64,000 bases of DNA, from the NCBI GenBank assembly GCA_916048095.2, contig OU696575.1:5427501-5491500 (forward strand), read 5' to 3'. The stretch's first letter is position 1. Every line of letters begins with the position of its first letter. Shown here in pieces: positions 1-13,200 of the stretch. The stretch is from Sacculina carcini (Eukaryota; Arthropoda; Thecostraca; Sacculinidae). The position numbers and the translations under genes are program-made. A model generated the notes under the pieces. It was not told the DNA's origin and searched no databases. It saw only the letters and a program-made list of their open reading frames with translations.

Positions 1-1596
1 ATGAATCATGATTTTGTAATCGTGCAACGTGTTTGGTATCGAGCCACGTCACGCTCTCGAGTATGAGTTATTGGTGGTAAACACTGGGCTTGTGGTACAA
101 GTGAAACTGAACTTGCTCGCTCTGTTCTCTTATACGTGCACTAGCCACAATATCAGTGGTCCTTGCTGGTGTGTGCGCCTCGGAACGGCATTTTCTCACA
201 CGTCTCAATTGTCATTCTAACCGGATCATTTCAGTGTTTTGAGGTATGTGCCGCGGAAATAGTGTTGTTGACCATTGGTTTGCTTATGCATTACCTCAAT
301 GAAACGCATTATTAGCACAGATGTTTATATAAACAGTCGTCTACCATACGAATTTGATGTTTTCCTCAATTTCTTAGTTGATGATCCGAAAAACCAATTA
401 GCTGTGAATATGTAAAACACCCTTAGTTCACCGTAGTACCAATGAGTAGTTGTATTTAGATGATGTTTTGTATATATAGGCTAGAAGTACAAGTTTATTT
501 TAGCACAAGTGCATTATATTATGTGTTTTGATGCTTGATGTGTTGATTCACGTATACGAAATGCTTATACGACATTTTATATGATTCAAGGGCGAGCCTA
601 GATATTTTTCTAGCTTATACGAGCTCTATTTCTAGCTCGTATCTGTATCAAATGCGACCAACATCAGTCAAAATCAGTCGTTTCAGCTAGAAATACCAGC
701 GTATGTACCAGCGTGAGCAGTACAACAATCCAGTTGTTCTGGAATAATTAAATGATATTCCATATAATCTTGTATTATTTGGCTGCATTGTTTGTTAGTT
801 TGGGAGTACTTGCACCTTCCCGTCGCACCCAGTTTGTCACCAGTGTTGCAGTTTGCCATTTCGAAAACTATACGCTCATGGACGGACGGACCGAATTCCT
901 TGAATTGTTCCTTTTCTCAACCACTTACACGCTGTGATGCTGTTGACTGCCAATGAGTGGGCCACATCCTTCCAGTTTTTCCCTTATTTGTGCGCCTTGA
1001 CCACGCGTTCTCCGTCGCGGCCGTACGTATTTGGTTATATTCAATATCTCAACTTTAAATTTCAAATATTGAATGTAATTACAATTACCAAATTAATCTA
1101 ACACACGCTAACAACCGAGAAACTTCTACACTTGCTACACTAATTGGACGCGTTGAATATTGTATTCTGACTAAAGCAGAAATACAAGAACTCTTATAAA
1201 TCGTATTAATCGATCGTTAAATACCAATGCGTATATCAACTTATTTATACAATGCGTCTACCAGCTCAAGTTGTTAGAATTACCAAATTGATTTTCACTT
1301 TTGCCAAATTGACTTGTAAATGGTATAGTTTCTTGATTTTGGATGGTCTTGTGTGGGGTTTCAGGAACATCCGACGCCAAATCCATATTTTTAAAGCATA
1401 GCTGTACGTATATTTTCAAATAGTTTCTTGGCTGACGTCCTCAATAACGATATGTGAATATCAGTTTAACTCACCAATCACAATATGGTGCTTCAAGCGG
1501 ACGCAAATGGTACAATTCAAAAAGGTGTAGCAAACATCAGAGAGACAAAAGAGGACATTGAAACTTCAGGACGAAGGAAACCATGAGTCAATATCG
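1..1596. other. No gene recognised
   Basis: AT-rich single-copy-looking sequence. Only short chance frames are present, none with domain character. Confidence 0.6.
1285..1334. repeat. Fragment of the Tc1-like TIR
   Basis: CAAATTGATTTTCACTTTTG and the terminal AAATGGTATAG resemble the end of the 7129-9649 element. Too short to define further. Confidence 0.45.
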
Positions 1597-1604
1597 AGCT
1601 AGAG

Positions 1605-1699
1605 CATGGGCTCCCAACCTGGGGGTAAATTATCCCCGGTGGTAATTAAACCAATTTTTGATGGTAATGGAGGGAAATTATATCTAGTGTTCTAATTTA

Positions 1700-1760
<61 letters not shown>

Positions 1761-1880
1761 GTATATGTATATATGTGTGTGTGTGTGTGTGTAAATGTTG
1801 ACATTTTTGTGAAAGGGGCAATATGCTCGGTATGGCGGGCAAAAATTGGTTAACAAGATGAAAAATGTTGGGAACCACTG
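1605..1880. mobile_element. 276-bp hAT-like MITE
   Basis: The ends CATGGGCTCCCAACC and the inverse of CAGTGGTTCCCAAC are flanked by AGCTAGAG (1597-1604) and AGCTGGAG (1881-1888), an 8-bp TSD with one mismatch. It contains a (TA)n tract at 1704-1754. Confidence 0.75.
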
Positions 1881-2710
1881 AGCTGGAGGATAGAAGTTGA
1901 GTTACTAGGTTGTCGTTCTAGGTTAGTAGCTACTCCAGTAGCTCAGCCATTTTTGTCCAGTATACTTTGTTAACATAGGCGATGGAGATGCGTTTTAATC
2001 GTCGACAATTTCGCCATGCAGCTTGATGCACTGGGTTATATAATACCATTGACAGGACAATACCTCACAATAACAAAACATTAAAACGTCTCGTTTCAAT
2101 TCAAGAAATCACTAGATAGGCATAGATAACAATATTTTTGGCATAATCGATTGAAGTATGTGATGTTGGTAATGGGCAAGTTTCAAAGTCCGAGATGTTA
2201 GAGCAGGTAGAATTCCAGCAGGGCTTGTGAATCAACCTGGAATCTGCTTGATCTTGGGCGTTTTGCTTGATCGACACCGTTCAACATTCTGAAAACATGC
2301 ACGGAAATGGATGGTTGGAAATGCATATGTGGAATAATGTTTTGAATTAAATGCTCCAATTTAATTAAATTGTCGGATATATATTAGGTGTTGAGATGTA
2401 TAGACACAAGGAATGAGCGAGGGTACCAATGGGGTGATTTACCACAGACTGGAAAAGATTCAAATAGCAACGTATATGGTTCATATGTATAGCTATACCA
2501 TTTTCTATACGTGCAAACATCAGTGGTTTGATGGGTTAGCTTTCAAGTATGTTTGTATGGGGCACAATGAGCGCAGAATTTTGAAACGTACATATGCCAG
2601 AGTGAATAGTATCAATGAATTTGAGAGAGCAATTCACGATTATCGAATGCCACTTTAAATAGCGAAATCTAGCTAACAACACGTTTTACTGAATTGAGTT
2701 CAACTATAGA

Positions 2711-2828
2711 TATATAACTTGCTCAGTTAATCATTCAGCATTTTTCATCGTTCAGCTCAGTTATTCAGCATATAACTTGCTCAGTTAATCATTCAGCATT
2801 TTTCATCGTTCAGCTCAGTTATTCAGCA
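2711..2828. repeat. 58-bp direct duplication
   Basis: Two near-identical tandem copies share ATATAACTTGCTCAGTTAAT and CATTTTTCATCGTTCAGCTC. Confidence 0.9.
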
Positions 2829-3105
2829 TTTTTCTAGAAACACTGATCTAACACACACGTGTTTATCACTTCCATCATCTTTGTCTTTTTTACACATCTT
2901 TTTTTTGCTTGCTATATATAATCACTGTACTTTTATATGATTCCTATTTTGTTATTCTCTTTAGCACACGTTCAGACACATACGCGCACACACAAACACA
3001 CGCTTTCATGCAGGCATATTTTTCCGTGTTGTCGTTATGTGCGTGAGCTTGCGGGTTTGGTGGTGATCCTCTGATTGGGTGGTTCATTGACCTGACGTGC
3101 AACAG

Positions 3106-3168
3106 AATCCACACACACACACACACACGCACAAACAAACACACACACATACACACACATACACACTT
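3106..3168. repeat. (CA)n microsatellite
   Basis: CA repeat with interruptions in upstream sequence. Confidence 0.9.
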
Positions 3169-4274
3169 GCAAAAACACCACTGTATTTTACACATTTGAT
3201 TCTGCAACGGTTCGGACTGCAATTGGTGTTGTTATTCAATGAGCTTATGTGGTGTGTTTCTTGCTTATTGTTAGTAGCATGTGTGACCATTGAAAATTAG
3301 CGTTGATTTAATTCAAACATGATATTTTATATCTTAAAATGATAGATATTTGATTAATGAGAGATTATTCCTTGACTTTTATTAGTAGGGTGGTCATTTG
3401 TTGCAAATGCAACTTTTTCATCATAGACTCTATCCGTCCTCAGAAGCTCAAACATCAATTTTTTATGAGGTAAGTATTAAATGAGTTAGTAATGCACTTT
3501 TTGTTCTTGTGCATTTTTTTGCAGCTTTTTCATTTTTGAGAACTATTTAGTTTTAGGACACAATTTGAACGTTTATAAGAATTATTTTATATTCAAGGGA
3601 AATTATAATCATCATTCAAGGGAAATTATTATTAATATTTATGATTTTCAAGGGAAAATGTTTAAGTTTTAAAGTTGTACAGTTAAACTCACAATGGTAC
3701 TACCCAATAGCGGAATACCTCCTTGATCCCGATACACATTGATTGCACCTCCAAATAGCGGAATTCAAATAGCGCAATGATCCATTGGTCCCCTCTCATA
3801 TAGCACACTTACAAATATCGGAAACCGAGAGTTCTGTGTGATTGTTAAATGCAGGATGTATGGAATATATTGACTCCAGCTTGTCGAGTGACAACGGTTG
3901 ACTATTGCAGGCTGATTAGTAAAGATCAGTGACATATCGGAACCTTGCGCATAGGCAAACTAGGCGGCCGCCCTGGGCCTCAGATTGGTTGGGGACTTCG
4001 CTCAAGAATCGCGCAGGAATATGGTCTTTCCTATAACATCAACAATTACACGCAATCCTAGCGCAACTGCTAATGCTAAGGAAAGTATTGTAATAATATT
4101 TATTCAATTTAAAAAGTACAAATGTACATCTTCAGAATTTAGTGATATCCACTACCTTTTTACAGGGTTATGGTGTATGCAAAATTTTAAGCGCAATTTT
4201 TTTCTCAAAATTTCAAAATTTTTAAGCTAAAAGTCTATTTTTAGCGCCATGTTTCTTGATTTTTAACGCGCCAA

Positions 4275-4338
4275 AAGGCCACTTATTAGTCACTTATTAG
4301 GTCACTTATTAGTCACTTATTAGGTTACTTATTAGTCT
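4275..4338. repeat. Short tandem repeat CACTTATTAG
   Basis: The decamer-like unit CACTTATTAG(T/G) is repeated five times. Confidence 0.85.
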
Positions 4339-5919
4339 ACCAGTGGTGTCGTACAGTGTGGGTATTAGCTTCAGCGACATGATGAATCATTGACGAAGTG
4401 GATGAATCATTGACGGAGTATTTTAATTGAATCATTGTGTAGTTTTTTTCTTCTGCTTGACTTGGCCGGGATAATCTTCTAAATTCCTCTTCAAGTTTGG
4501 TCCGCGATAAGTTTTAAAACTATAACCGTAAGCCGGTCTGATATAATGTGGTGTATTTCGTCAATAATTACAGCTACGATATTGTCTATTTTCAAATACA
4601 GGACGTAAGCGAGAGTTCTATCAATAGCCAATTGGAAATGCAGGTGCATTTAGAGTGTATGCACTTGTTTTTGCTGCAATTATTAGGCGAATTCTATGAC
4701 ATTTCCCAACATAGCGATAGAAGTATTCCTGACTTCGAGTACAGGCTGTCATTTGAGGATTTGTATTGGTGTTATTTTCAAGTATACATGGGCGATTTGA
4801 TGTGAAGATTCCAAAGGGTGAGTTGCCTGATGTTGTTAATTGTCTGACAATTAATGTCACGATCAGTTTTGGTGTGGTTTTCAATGCAGTTCATACTCGA
4901 TGCACCTATCATCCCTGGGTGTGTTGGAGAACCACATCGTTTTTCCAATTTTCAACGTTTCCCAATTTACAGCATGTAAAAGTTATATCGTGAAGCATCA
5001 TGCGATATCACAAGAAATGTTTTATAGATATAATAGCTGGGTTGAAAAGCTAGATTGTTTTATGCCTACTCAACTGCTGTGCAATCGTTGACTGCTTTGT
5101 AATTGCCCAACTATTCACATGGTTCACTCTGCTCCCGTACCTTCAATGAATACAGTATCTGTATCTCTGTTATGTCGTCTTGTATCGTACTGCTGATTTT
5201 TACCGTGTTATTGTTAATCGATGGACGGATAGTCATCGCTGTAGTACAGATAGATATTGTGATACGAGCACAATGTACATTGTTCTCACATTCGATGAAT
5301 TTCGTACGTCCCTACGGTGATTTGAGTGAACGTGGTTCATATAGACAATACATCTCTAGCAGTATATGCAGCATATACACAGTGTGTTGTGGCTAGCCTG
5401 TGGTTGAAAACCACTGGCGTAGTCAGTTTGGTTTTGTGAGCCGACGTTAAAGACCTCCGTAACGTTAAAGGCCGTAGACGTTAAAGGCTGACGTAAAAGG
5501 CCATAGACTTTAAAGGCCGACGTAAAAGCGTATGTTACCTCCTACGAATCATGGAATTTATTCATTTAAAAGTTACTGTTAAAGTTACTAAAACTTTCTT
5601 CCGGCCACTGTGTCTACTTGGAACACGTTGAAGGAGGAGGCTTTCTCGCGGAACAATTTGAAGAAATTCAAGGCCAAAGTAAATGAAATGCTACTGAAAG
5701 AGCGGAATTGACTGTTGAGTCTTATTAATTGTTTATTTATTCATATTTATTGTTATTTATTCATGCCTATTGTTATTTATTCATGCCTATTCTTATTTAT
5801 TCATGCATATTGTTATTTATTTTCTATCTATTTATATTTATTCTTATTTTACTCTCTATTTATTACTATTTATTATTGGTTGTTGTTATTTATTAAATTA
5901 TACTTTTACTCAGTGTTGC

Positions 5920-6130
5920 TGTTGTTGTTTATTGAATCATATTTATTGTTGTTGCTGTTTATTGAATCATATTTATTGTTGTTGCTGTTTATTGAATCAT
6001 ATTTATTGTTGTTGTTGTTTATTGAATCATATTCATTGGTGTTGTTGTTGTTTATTGAATCATATTTGTGTTGTTGTTACTTATTGAATCATATTTATAT
6101 TTATTGTTGGATGTTTCTTATTGAATCATA
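5920..6130. repeat. ~30-bp tandem array within TTATT-rich sequence
   Basis: The unit TTTATTGAATCATATTTATT plus a GTTGTTGCT block is repeated about six times. The surrounding 5715-6320 is TTATT-rich. The long open frames here follow from the repeat. Confidence 0.9.
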
Positions 6131-7134
6131 TTTATTGTTCTTGATTGTTATTTATTACTTATTTATCAATATTTATTCTTATTTATTGATGGTTCTTTTA
6201 CTGAATCACATATTTATTGTTGATTGTTATTATTTATTGAGGAACGTGGGCGGAGTGACATTATGGAGTGTTATCGGATGATGGTTTATTATTTATTGTT
6301 ATTTATTTATTATTTTCTTTCCAACTCTCTTTCTAGGCTTTTTTCTTTTCGAACTCTCTTTCTCTCTGAATCTTTTGGGCGCTTCCGGTACATGGGTCCA
6401 CCTTAGGGTGGTAATAGTGCTTTCACTCTTCCCATGCTACTGGATTTGCCTGTAATTAATAATAATAATAATACTGATTTAACCTCTTGAGATAAAAAAT
6501 AACTTCCAACAAAATTTATTTCTGCAAATGAGCATACATCCTATAAAAGTAGCAATAATCTAATTAAGTTAGGAATAATTGGTGAAATAAATGGACTTTG
6601 TGTGAATATAGGTGAATTTATTAAATTTATGTGAAGTAAACTCGTTTTTTAACTTTTCAGATATCATAGTTCTACTCGGCTTCAACTGGTTATTCGGTAT
6701 TTGTTTAATCTCAAGAGGGTTTGTTCCCTCAAAGTCGGCCTGCTTGGTGTTTGATCGTTCATATGAGTGCATGTCCGTGTGTTCTGTGTGTGACAGTCTT
6801 GGTTTGTTTTGTTGTTATCAGTTCTCCACTGCATTATTCTTATGACATTATTCGTGGACAAAATTGTATTGGATGTCATTTCTGATCGATTTATCCGACG
6901 ATGACATTGCCTTGGTGACAAAACCGCCATTCCCCGCCGGTTGAGGATTGTGGTCTATGTTGTGTGTTTGTGTGTGCAAGTGTGATGTGCCTATTGGATG
7001 GTTGTTGCTGAGAGGCGTGCCAGTCTACGCTCTCTAAGTCAACGCAACGCATGCGTCATTGCAGTATCTCACAGGTTACAAGTGACGTGCTTGCACCAAT
7101 ATCATCTGGGTGCACCTAGTGTTGTCTATACCAT

Positions 7135-7300
7135 TTGCAATTTGATTTGAGAAAAGTGAAAATAGAATTGAGAAAAGTGAAAATAGATTTGGGAAAAGTG
7201 AAATTAGATTTGAGAAAAGTGAAATTAGATTTGAGAAAAGTGAAATTAGATTTGAGAAAAGTGAAATTAGAATTGAGAAAAGTGAAAATAGAATTGATCC
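7135..7300 (+). repeat. Left TIR, 21-bp subrepeat array
   Basis: About eight copies of a 21-bp unit (GAGAAAAGTGAAATTAGATT plus one base). The period is a multiple of three, which explains the repeated LRKVKLD frame; this is not a protein. Confidence 0.92.
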
Positions 7301-7676
7301 ATGTTATTTCACACATTATGAGTATTCATTTGAAATGTTTAGAAGTGTTACATAAAATTAAGTGATATATTAATTATTTAAGCTATAAGGTCACTATTGT
7401 GCTCTCCAGTGCATTTAAATATGTATAACAAATTATTTAATTATATTCAATTCAATTACAATACAGATATGTACTACTTAATATGTACTATACAATTATG
7501 TGCAATGATATGTACTATGTACTACAATTTTAATACATATATGTACCGTACATGTGCTTACTTTATGAGGAATTCTATCAGCCAATATATCATTGTCAGC
7601 GATTTTGCATAGAGCCACTGTTCTCGGAGAGCACTCGCAAGCAAAGCGTGCACACACGTGTACACATACGCGCGCA

Positions 7677-7711
7677 CACACACACACACACAGACACACA
7701 CACACACACAT
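7677..7711. repeat. (CA)n microsatellite inside the Tc1-like element
   Basis: CA repeat in the non-coding half of the element. Confidence 0.9.
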
Positions 7712-8267
7712 CTACAGAAATAACAATTTCAGAGACGGTACAATCCAGCTTATGGCAAGTGTTAAGGCATCACGTGCGAATAGCGCTTGTCGTTGCTAGC
7801 CATCTTTACTATGTTTAATATTGTACAGTATATTTTTGTATATGGTGTCTATTTGTTTGTGCGAGGTAGTGTGAGTGTATGTATGTTGTATGCACGTGTT
7901 ATGAGCGAGCGCAGCATTTCCAAGGAGTGAACTCGCTGGTGTGGGGATGCAGGGGGTGGGGCAGTGCGCGCCACTGGGGCAGTGCGCGCCATAGGGCAGT
8001 TGTTTGCGCACAACGTTCGTGTGTGTTTGTTAGTGAAGGTGTTTTAGTGGGCCATGTTGCGTTGTGATTGTGTTGAGTGGTGATATCTTGCCTTTTCGCT
8101 TGAATTTAAGTACACGCGTTGTTTGAATTCAAATAGCATTGAAACGTCACGCCAGCTGATGAACGGAAATTAATCAAGGGAACAAGCAGACACAAGCAGT
8201 ACAAAATTAATTAAACAAGAAATCTCGACGAGGTCTTCTCCGCGGAACGCTGCAGCGTAGTAACGCT

Positions 8268-9270
8268 CTACCCGATTGGCGTAGCTCTGCAGGTGCGTTG
8301 TATGATAGAACGCACTGGATACGACTTGTATCCATGTGGCTGATCGTCTCGAGAACGACCGTCTCCAGCAGTTGCATCCGCTGCTCGGTAATGGACGGGC
8401 CGGCGTTGTCTCAAGTCATGGCCAGCACATCGGGCATTTTCTCCCTTAGACTTCTTTTCACGTGGCTCTTTATTGAGCTCCATGAAAGCTCGATAGGACT
8501 GAGCAGGTACGAGTAGGGTGTCATTCTGAGCAGCTGAATGTCCTGCTGCTCCTCAAACACTGCCTCCAGTGGACTGTGTGCTGGGGCGTTGTCAATAATT
8601 ACCGTGGGCGATCGATTCCAGCTTGGCGACACTGCTCCACGAGACACTGAAACCATTGAGCACAGCTCTCCTTGTTGAACGAGCCCCGCCTGGTGGACAT
8701 GAGGACGAGTATTGTTGTTGCCATGGTGCCAATGATGTGCAGATTGGTGCCTTTGCTGGCCGGGAGAACCACAGCAGCTCTGGTCCCCACTTTTGACCGT
8801 CCTTGGCTGCGCTTGCAGACCAAATTGAAGTTCGTCTCATCCACCCACACTGGCGTGCGACCATATGACCGAATACGGAAGAGTTCCTCCATCTATTCGG
8901 CCCTTTTTCGCTTATTGTCGGCGTTGCTCATGCGATCATTCGTCGGTCGCAAGGCTTTCAGCGACAACAACTCCCCGTCAAGCCAGTTCCTGATTGTGTT
9001 TAGGCACACCTGATATACATCCTGCGAGTGGATGATGAGCTGCAGGTCTGTCAAAGTGAGTGACGGCGTTTTTTCAACCGCTGATATTATTGTGTTAATC
9101 ATTTGTGGCGTTTTTTTTCACGCGATTGCCTCCCCGGTGTTTTGGGCAATCCTCGTTGGATTTCAGCCAGTAAAAGACCGTTTTTATGTTAACACCGAGT
9201 GTTTTAGCTACATTTTTCCAATCCCTTTCGTTTCTACACGCATCCATAATTCGTTTGCGATTATTTAAAC
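8268..9270 (-). pseudogene. Tc1/IS630-like DDE transposase (frameshifted)
   Basis: The N-terminal HTH part reads RDWKNVAKTLGVNIKTVFYW (9150-9250). A run of eight A residues (near 9112-9119 on the minus strand) shifts the frame into TIISAVEKTPSLTLTDLQLI. The catalytic part has VWVDETNFNL (first Asp, near 8850), VIIDNAPAH (second Asp, near 8590) and LSPIELSWSSIK (Glu, near 8480), i.e. a DDE triad. Another frame change lies near 8600-8650. The catalytic residues are kept, so the copy is young or lightly damaged. It would cut and paste at TA sites. Confidence 0.85.
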
Positions 9271-9477
9271 TGATTTTGTTGTACTTAATGGCTGTTTACA
9301 CGTATTGTGGAATCACTGCTAATGTCTGATGTCTGATTATGATATTTCAATGAATTTCTGTTCAATAAAGATATTAGAGATGTTACAAGATTCTCAGTTT
9401 ATTATTTTTTAAACAAATATATGAAATAAATTTGCATTTTCGGGTTATAAGGATAATTTATATGTTTGAAATAACAT

Positions 9478-9640
9478 GGATCAATTCTATTTTCACTTTT
9501 CTCAAATCAAATTTCACTTTTCTCAATTCTAATTTCACTTTTCTCAAATCAAATTTCACTTTTCTCAAATCAAATTTCACTTTTCTCAAATCTATTTTCA
9601 CTTTTCTCAATTCTATTTTCACTTTTCTCAAATCAAATTG
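9478..9640 (-). repeat. Right TIR, 21-bp subrepeat array
   Basis: Inverted counterpart of the array at 7135-7300. Confidence 0.92.
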
Positions 9641-9721
9641 CAAATAGTATAGATGACTTGACTTGTGACGTCATTCTCAGACTGCCTGTTGATTGGTCCG
9701 CAGGCAGATACCATTTTGAGT

Positions 9722-9757
9722 CAATGCCACCTAGACTACCTAGTCTAAGTGGCATTG
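9722..9757. mobile_element. Palindromic micro-element, copy 4 (older)
   Basis: CAATGCCACCTAGAC at the left and its imperfect inverse at the right. I see no 8-bp duplication around it, so it is older or not an insertion at this site. Confidence 0.55.
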
Positions 9758-9829
9758 ATCGAACTAGGCGTTCCATTGTGCCTTACTTGAATTGGTTTCA
9801 ATGAGTAGCTTCCGAATATTTTGTGTCAT

Positions 9830-10240
9830 TCTGTGGTGTGATCGTGTGCAGTGAGAGAGTGTGTGTGTGTGTGTGAGATTGTGTCTGAGTGTGTCAGCGC
9901 GTTATTGTGTCTGTGTGATAGTGTATGGTTGAATTGTGTATGGCGTGCGAGAGTGTGTGAGCGAGTGTATATAGTTGTGTCGCTGTATGTGTATGCGTTT
10001 GGTGAATTTGTCATGCCCCGCGGCGGCGAGCGAGTGACCGGCTCGCCGCTGATTGGTTGTGGCGGTGGACGTGAGGCCTGTGCGCGTGTGTGTGTGTGTG
10101 CTCCCTTGTGTCACGGTGTGAGCCTGAGAGTCTTGGTGCGATTGTGGTGTGACGTCTTGTAGGCGCGCGTGGGGCAGTGATGCCCACGCGCGCCTGTCTG
10201 TAATACATTTTAGTTTTTGAGTTTCGTTTACACATTAATT
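9830..10240 (+). other. TG-rich and CpG-rich upstream segment
   Basis: TG-rich sequence (9840-9980), a short CpG-rich block (10015-10075) with GATTGGT, a second TG run (10086-10099) and a hairpin-forming palindrome at 10161-10194 (AGGCGCGCGTGGG with its inverse). Part of 10090-10200 recurs inverted at 17368-17490. CA-rich sequence follows at 10270-10345. It could hold an untranslated first exon of WDR47, but the repeat match argues for caution. Confidence 0.3.
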
Positions 10241-10751
10241 TGCAATATCTTTGCCCTATATATCCTTAAGACACACACAAGCCATGTATATTGAAGACAC
10301 ACACAAAGACACATAGCCAATGCATCCTAAAGACACATAGACACACAAGTAGGGAGTTGACGCAACACTTTAAAAACTGTAGTGTATTGATAACATGGAA
10401 AATGATTTCTTTCTACGATTTTACTTTATTCACATATGCACTTTAGTAAGAGCACATTGAAAAGCTGCGAGGATCTGACTCGTGGAGTCTGGTACAAAAT
10501 GGATTATTCTCGCTGACCCCATGTATTTCATGAACTCCCGGCTGGAAACCACTGGTCTGTAGAAATAGTCCTGCTTTTGTAGTTTTTCATCCTGATGTTG
10601 ATATGTTGTTGTGTTCTAAATGATTATGCTACCGGTATATTTGTACTTAATATATTGTGTATATTGTATATGTTTGTACTAATATATTGTGTATATATGA
10701 TTGTTTATAGTGTCAGTCAGTGGTTTGATTTCCTTTGTATTGCACTTGCAG

Positions 10752-12321
10752 GTAGTGGAGTGACCGACATGGCGGCCGGTGAGGGCGCAACCAGTACGCT
10801 GCGTCTGTGCGAGCACGACATTATCAAGCTGGTACTGGATTTTCTGGCGTCGCGGCGACTGCATATTGCGCAGTTGGGCGTCGAGCGAGAGACGGGAGTG
10901 ATTAATGCACAACTGTCGGACGATGGGCTTTTTCTGCGGCAGCTGATTTTGGACGGTCAGTGGGATGACGTGTTGCGGTTTGTGCAGCCATTAGCGGCGC
11001 TCGAGCAGTTTGACCGGCGGCGCTTCCACTTCGAGGTACTCAAGGCCAAATACCTGGAGCTGGTGTGTATCAAGGGCGAGGCGACGACGGCGACCGGGCC
11101 GGCGCTGGATACCGCTGTCGAGCAAGTGGTCGGCGTGCTCAACCAACTGGAGCCGTACTGCGCGTCTAAGCAAGAGTACTCGGCGCTGTGTCTGCTATTG
11201 ACTCTGCCGCGTCTGGCCGATCACAGCGGATATTGCCAGTGGAACCCGGCGGCGGCTCGTATGGCGTGCTGCGACGCCGTGCTGCCGCTGGTCTCCCGGT
11301 TTTTGCCGCTATCCGTCGAGATGCCGGACACCAGAAGCCAGCAGCACCAGCAGGCGCGCAACGATCGTCTCGTGCAGCTGATTGTCAAGGGTGTGTTGTA
11401 CGAGAGTTGTGTTCAATACTGTCACCGTCGCGCCACCACTGACACCGACACTGCCGTCACTGACACAACCGCCGCGGACATGCAGTTTGGTAGCGTGTTG
11501 GACTGCGACGAGTTGTCCAATGGCGACCTAAGTTTGTTGTCGTGGCTGCAGAGTATCCCGTCGTCGACGTTTGTGTGTAGCTTTGAACAGCGCAATCTCA
11601 GCGTTGAAATGCAGCGACTGAGCCGGCCGCGACTGGATGCCGTCTGGACGGAACAAATGCTCGTTACGCCCATCAAGCCCGACACGTTCCCGTACTCGGC
11701 TATGCCGCTATGTCGTCGCCGGCCCGCTGATGTTATGTCGCGCTCGCTCAATCCGCATCTGGGCGCGACATCACTGAGCGGAGCAGCTCAGCAACCTGCA
11801 ACTGCGTCGGCGGCGAACCCGCCAAGTTCAGCGGCAGTCGGCGACGGCGATATGACGCGCAGCAGTGCAGCCAGCTTCCACTTAACGGCCGGCAAGAAGG
11901 CCATGGAGACGTCGGTCGACCGGCTGTTTGACGGCTGCGTCCCTAACCCTCCTCCTGCTGCTGTTCCGATGACCGCCGGCTTCGCCAGTGATTCGGCCGG
12001 CAGTGGCGGCCGGCCGAGCGGCTCCCCGCATCTGGCCACCATTGTCGAGCACCAGCACATGCAGCCGCATGTCCGACAAACATCGTCGCTGTCGACATCT
12101 GGCGGCGATGACTCGGTGGAATCGTCGGTCGGCTCGCTGTCGGCGAGGCCGGCGCCGGCTGCTGTCGCCGTCTCGTCGCGTGCGGCGCCTCACCGGCTGT
12201 ATGAACAGTACCAGCGAGAATGTGCGGCTGCAGAGCCAGTTTATCACAGCGTGGCAGAACCGCCGGCACTGGATCGGCCTCATTTGCACGCGCCCAGTGC
12301 TGCGTCGTATACTCATTCGCT
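10752..12321 (+). CDS. WDR47: WDR47 exon 1 (first coding exon): LisH + CTLH
   Basis: The start is the ATG at 10769, seventeen bases after an acceptor AG (10750-10751); the open frame upstream of it is intron. The first ~40 residues form a LisH motif (EHDIIKLVLDFLASRRLHIA). A CTLH/CRA-type helical region follows, with the WDR47 signature LRQLILDGQWDDVLRFVQPL and later LCLLLTLPRL and LSLLSWLQSIPSS. LisH and CTLH are dimerisation and interaction modules. After about residue 320 the chain becomes Ser/Ala/Pro-rich and probably disordered, ending around LYEQYQREC. The exon is strongly GC-rich against AT-rich flanks. The donor is taken at 12321 (CT|GTCAGT), which leaves two bases and fits the next exon; 12325 (CA|GTTGAG) is the alternative. 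The open frame continues into intronic CA repeats, which are not coding. Confidence 0.93.
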
Positions 12322-12329
12322 GTCAGTTG

Positions 12330-12371
12330 AGGCACAAACACGCACAAATATGCACACACATACACATACTT
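12330..12371 (+). repeat. (CA)-rich tract at the 5' end of WDR47 intron 1
   Basis: CA-rich sequence starts about eight bases after the exon 1 donor. It is complementary to the (TG)n tract at the other end of the same intron (16479-16554). Confidence 0.8.
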
Positions 12372-12372
12372 A

Positions 12373-13200
12373 CGAGGCTCGTTCAAAAGGTATCCGACCT
12401 TGGTTCATAAAAATAGATGTTGCACTCTCGAACACATGAACACAATCACCTTCAAAGTACTGGTCATGGGAGTGCACACATTTTTCCCACTGGTGCTGCC
12501 ACTGCTGGTAACATCTATTGAACGTCGTTATTGGGATGCTGTGAAGCTCTACCGTCGTCTTTCTCATATTTCCTCTCTAGACCTAAAACGCTACCCTTTA
12601 TGGGTTTTTAGCTTACATAATAGCCAGAAGTCAGAAAGTGCTATATCTGGAGAGTAGGGAGGATGCCGAACAAGTGGAGTCCTGTTTTTGACCAGATCAT
12701 CTTGGATCAGATCAGGTGGGCAGAACGAGCAGGTGCTTTTTTTGGTGAAGTTGCCAGTTTCTCGCCGCCCACATTCTACGGTCGTTTCTGTCGTAGAGTA
12801 TTTCGAAAGTGTCACATAACCTCCAAATAATACTCCTTAGTAATTGCTTGTCCTGCTGATGCGTATTCATGATGCACAATACCATTAGAGTTAAAGAAAA
12901 CATGTCAGCATGACCCTGACATCGCTGTGAACCTTTCGTGCTTTTTTGGGTCGAAATTTTTTGGTGATGTCTCCTTTATCTGTGTTATTCCAATGGCTTT
13001 ACCGCCAAAGGCTGGCTGAATGTTCTGGGTAATTTACACTTGTGTATCACCAAGTTTGTAGCAGAATACAGTAGCGCTGCTCAATGCGCTCCGACATGTT
13101 GGTAACGACGATAATTTTCGCCATTACGGATTATAATCCGACGAGCTTTAGCTGAACGTAGCCTCTAGCCCTCACAGCAGGGCACTGTCACATATTGGAA
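12373..13200 (-). mobile_element. Degenerate mariner element in WDR47 intron 1
   Basis: Minus-strand frames carry mariner transposase motifs broken by frameshifts and stops: WAARNWQLHQ (12740-12790), HPPYSPDIALSDFWLL (the segment around the third acidic residue, 12610-12670) and the C-terminal block ending YFEGD (12450-12480). The 3' terminus looks like a mariner TIR (GAGGCTCGTTCAAAAGGTAT at 12374) next to a TA dinucleotide. I see no matching opposite TIR near 13200, so the 5' end is probably truncated. Not functional. Confidence 0.85.

Larger units (their letters stand above)
1889..7126. other. Upstream non-coding stretch
   Basis: Apart from the short repeats listed separately I see no gene. 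Frames of 60-190 codons here come from AT-rich or repetitive sequence. Confidence 0.55.
7129..9649 (-). mobile_element. Tc1/IS630-like transposon, nearly complete
   Basis: The ends TACCATTTGCAATTTGATTT and the inverse of TACTATTTGCAATTTG lie between TA dinucleotides (7127-7128, 9650-9651). The TIRs are about 170 bp and consist of about eight 21-bp subrepeats of GAGAAAAGTGAAATTAGATT type. The transposase is on the minus strand (about 9270 to 8260). The 1.1 kb between 7300 and 8260 has no recognised gene. The element lies upstream of WDR47. Confidence 0.9.

Noticed and set aside
7116-7365. Lys-rich repeat protein (LRKVKLD units)
   Set aside because: It is the 21-bp subrepeat TIR of the Tc1-like element, seen again inverted at 9458-9647.
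10161-10194. Hairpin as a Helitron 3' end
   Set aside because: No CTRR terminus at the expected distance on either strand and no 5' TC end.
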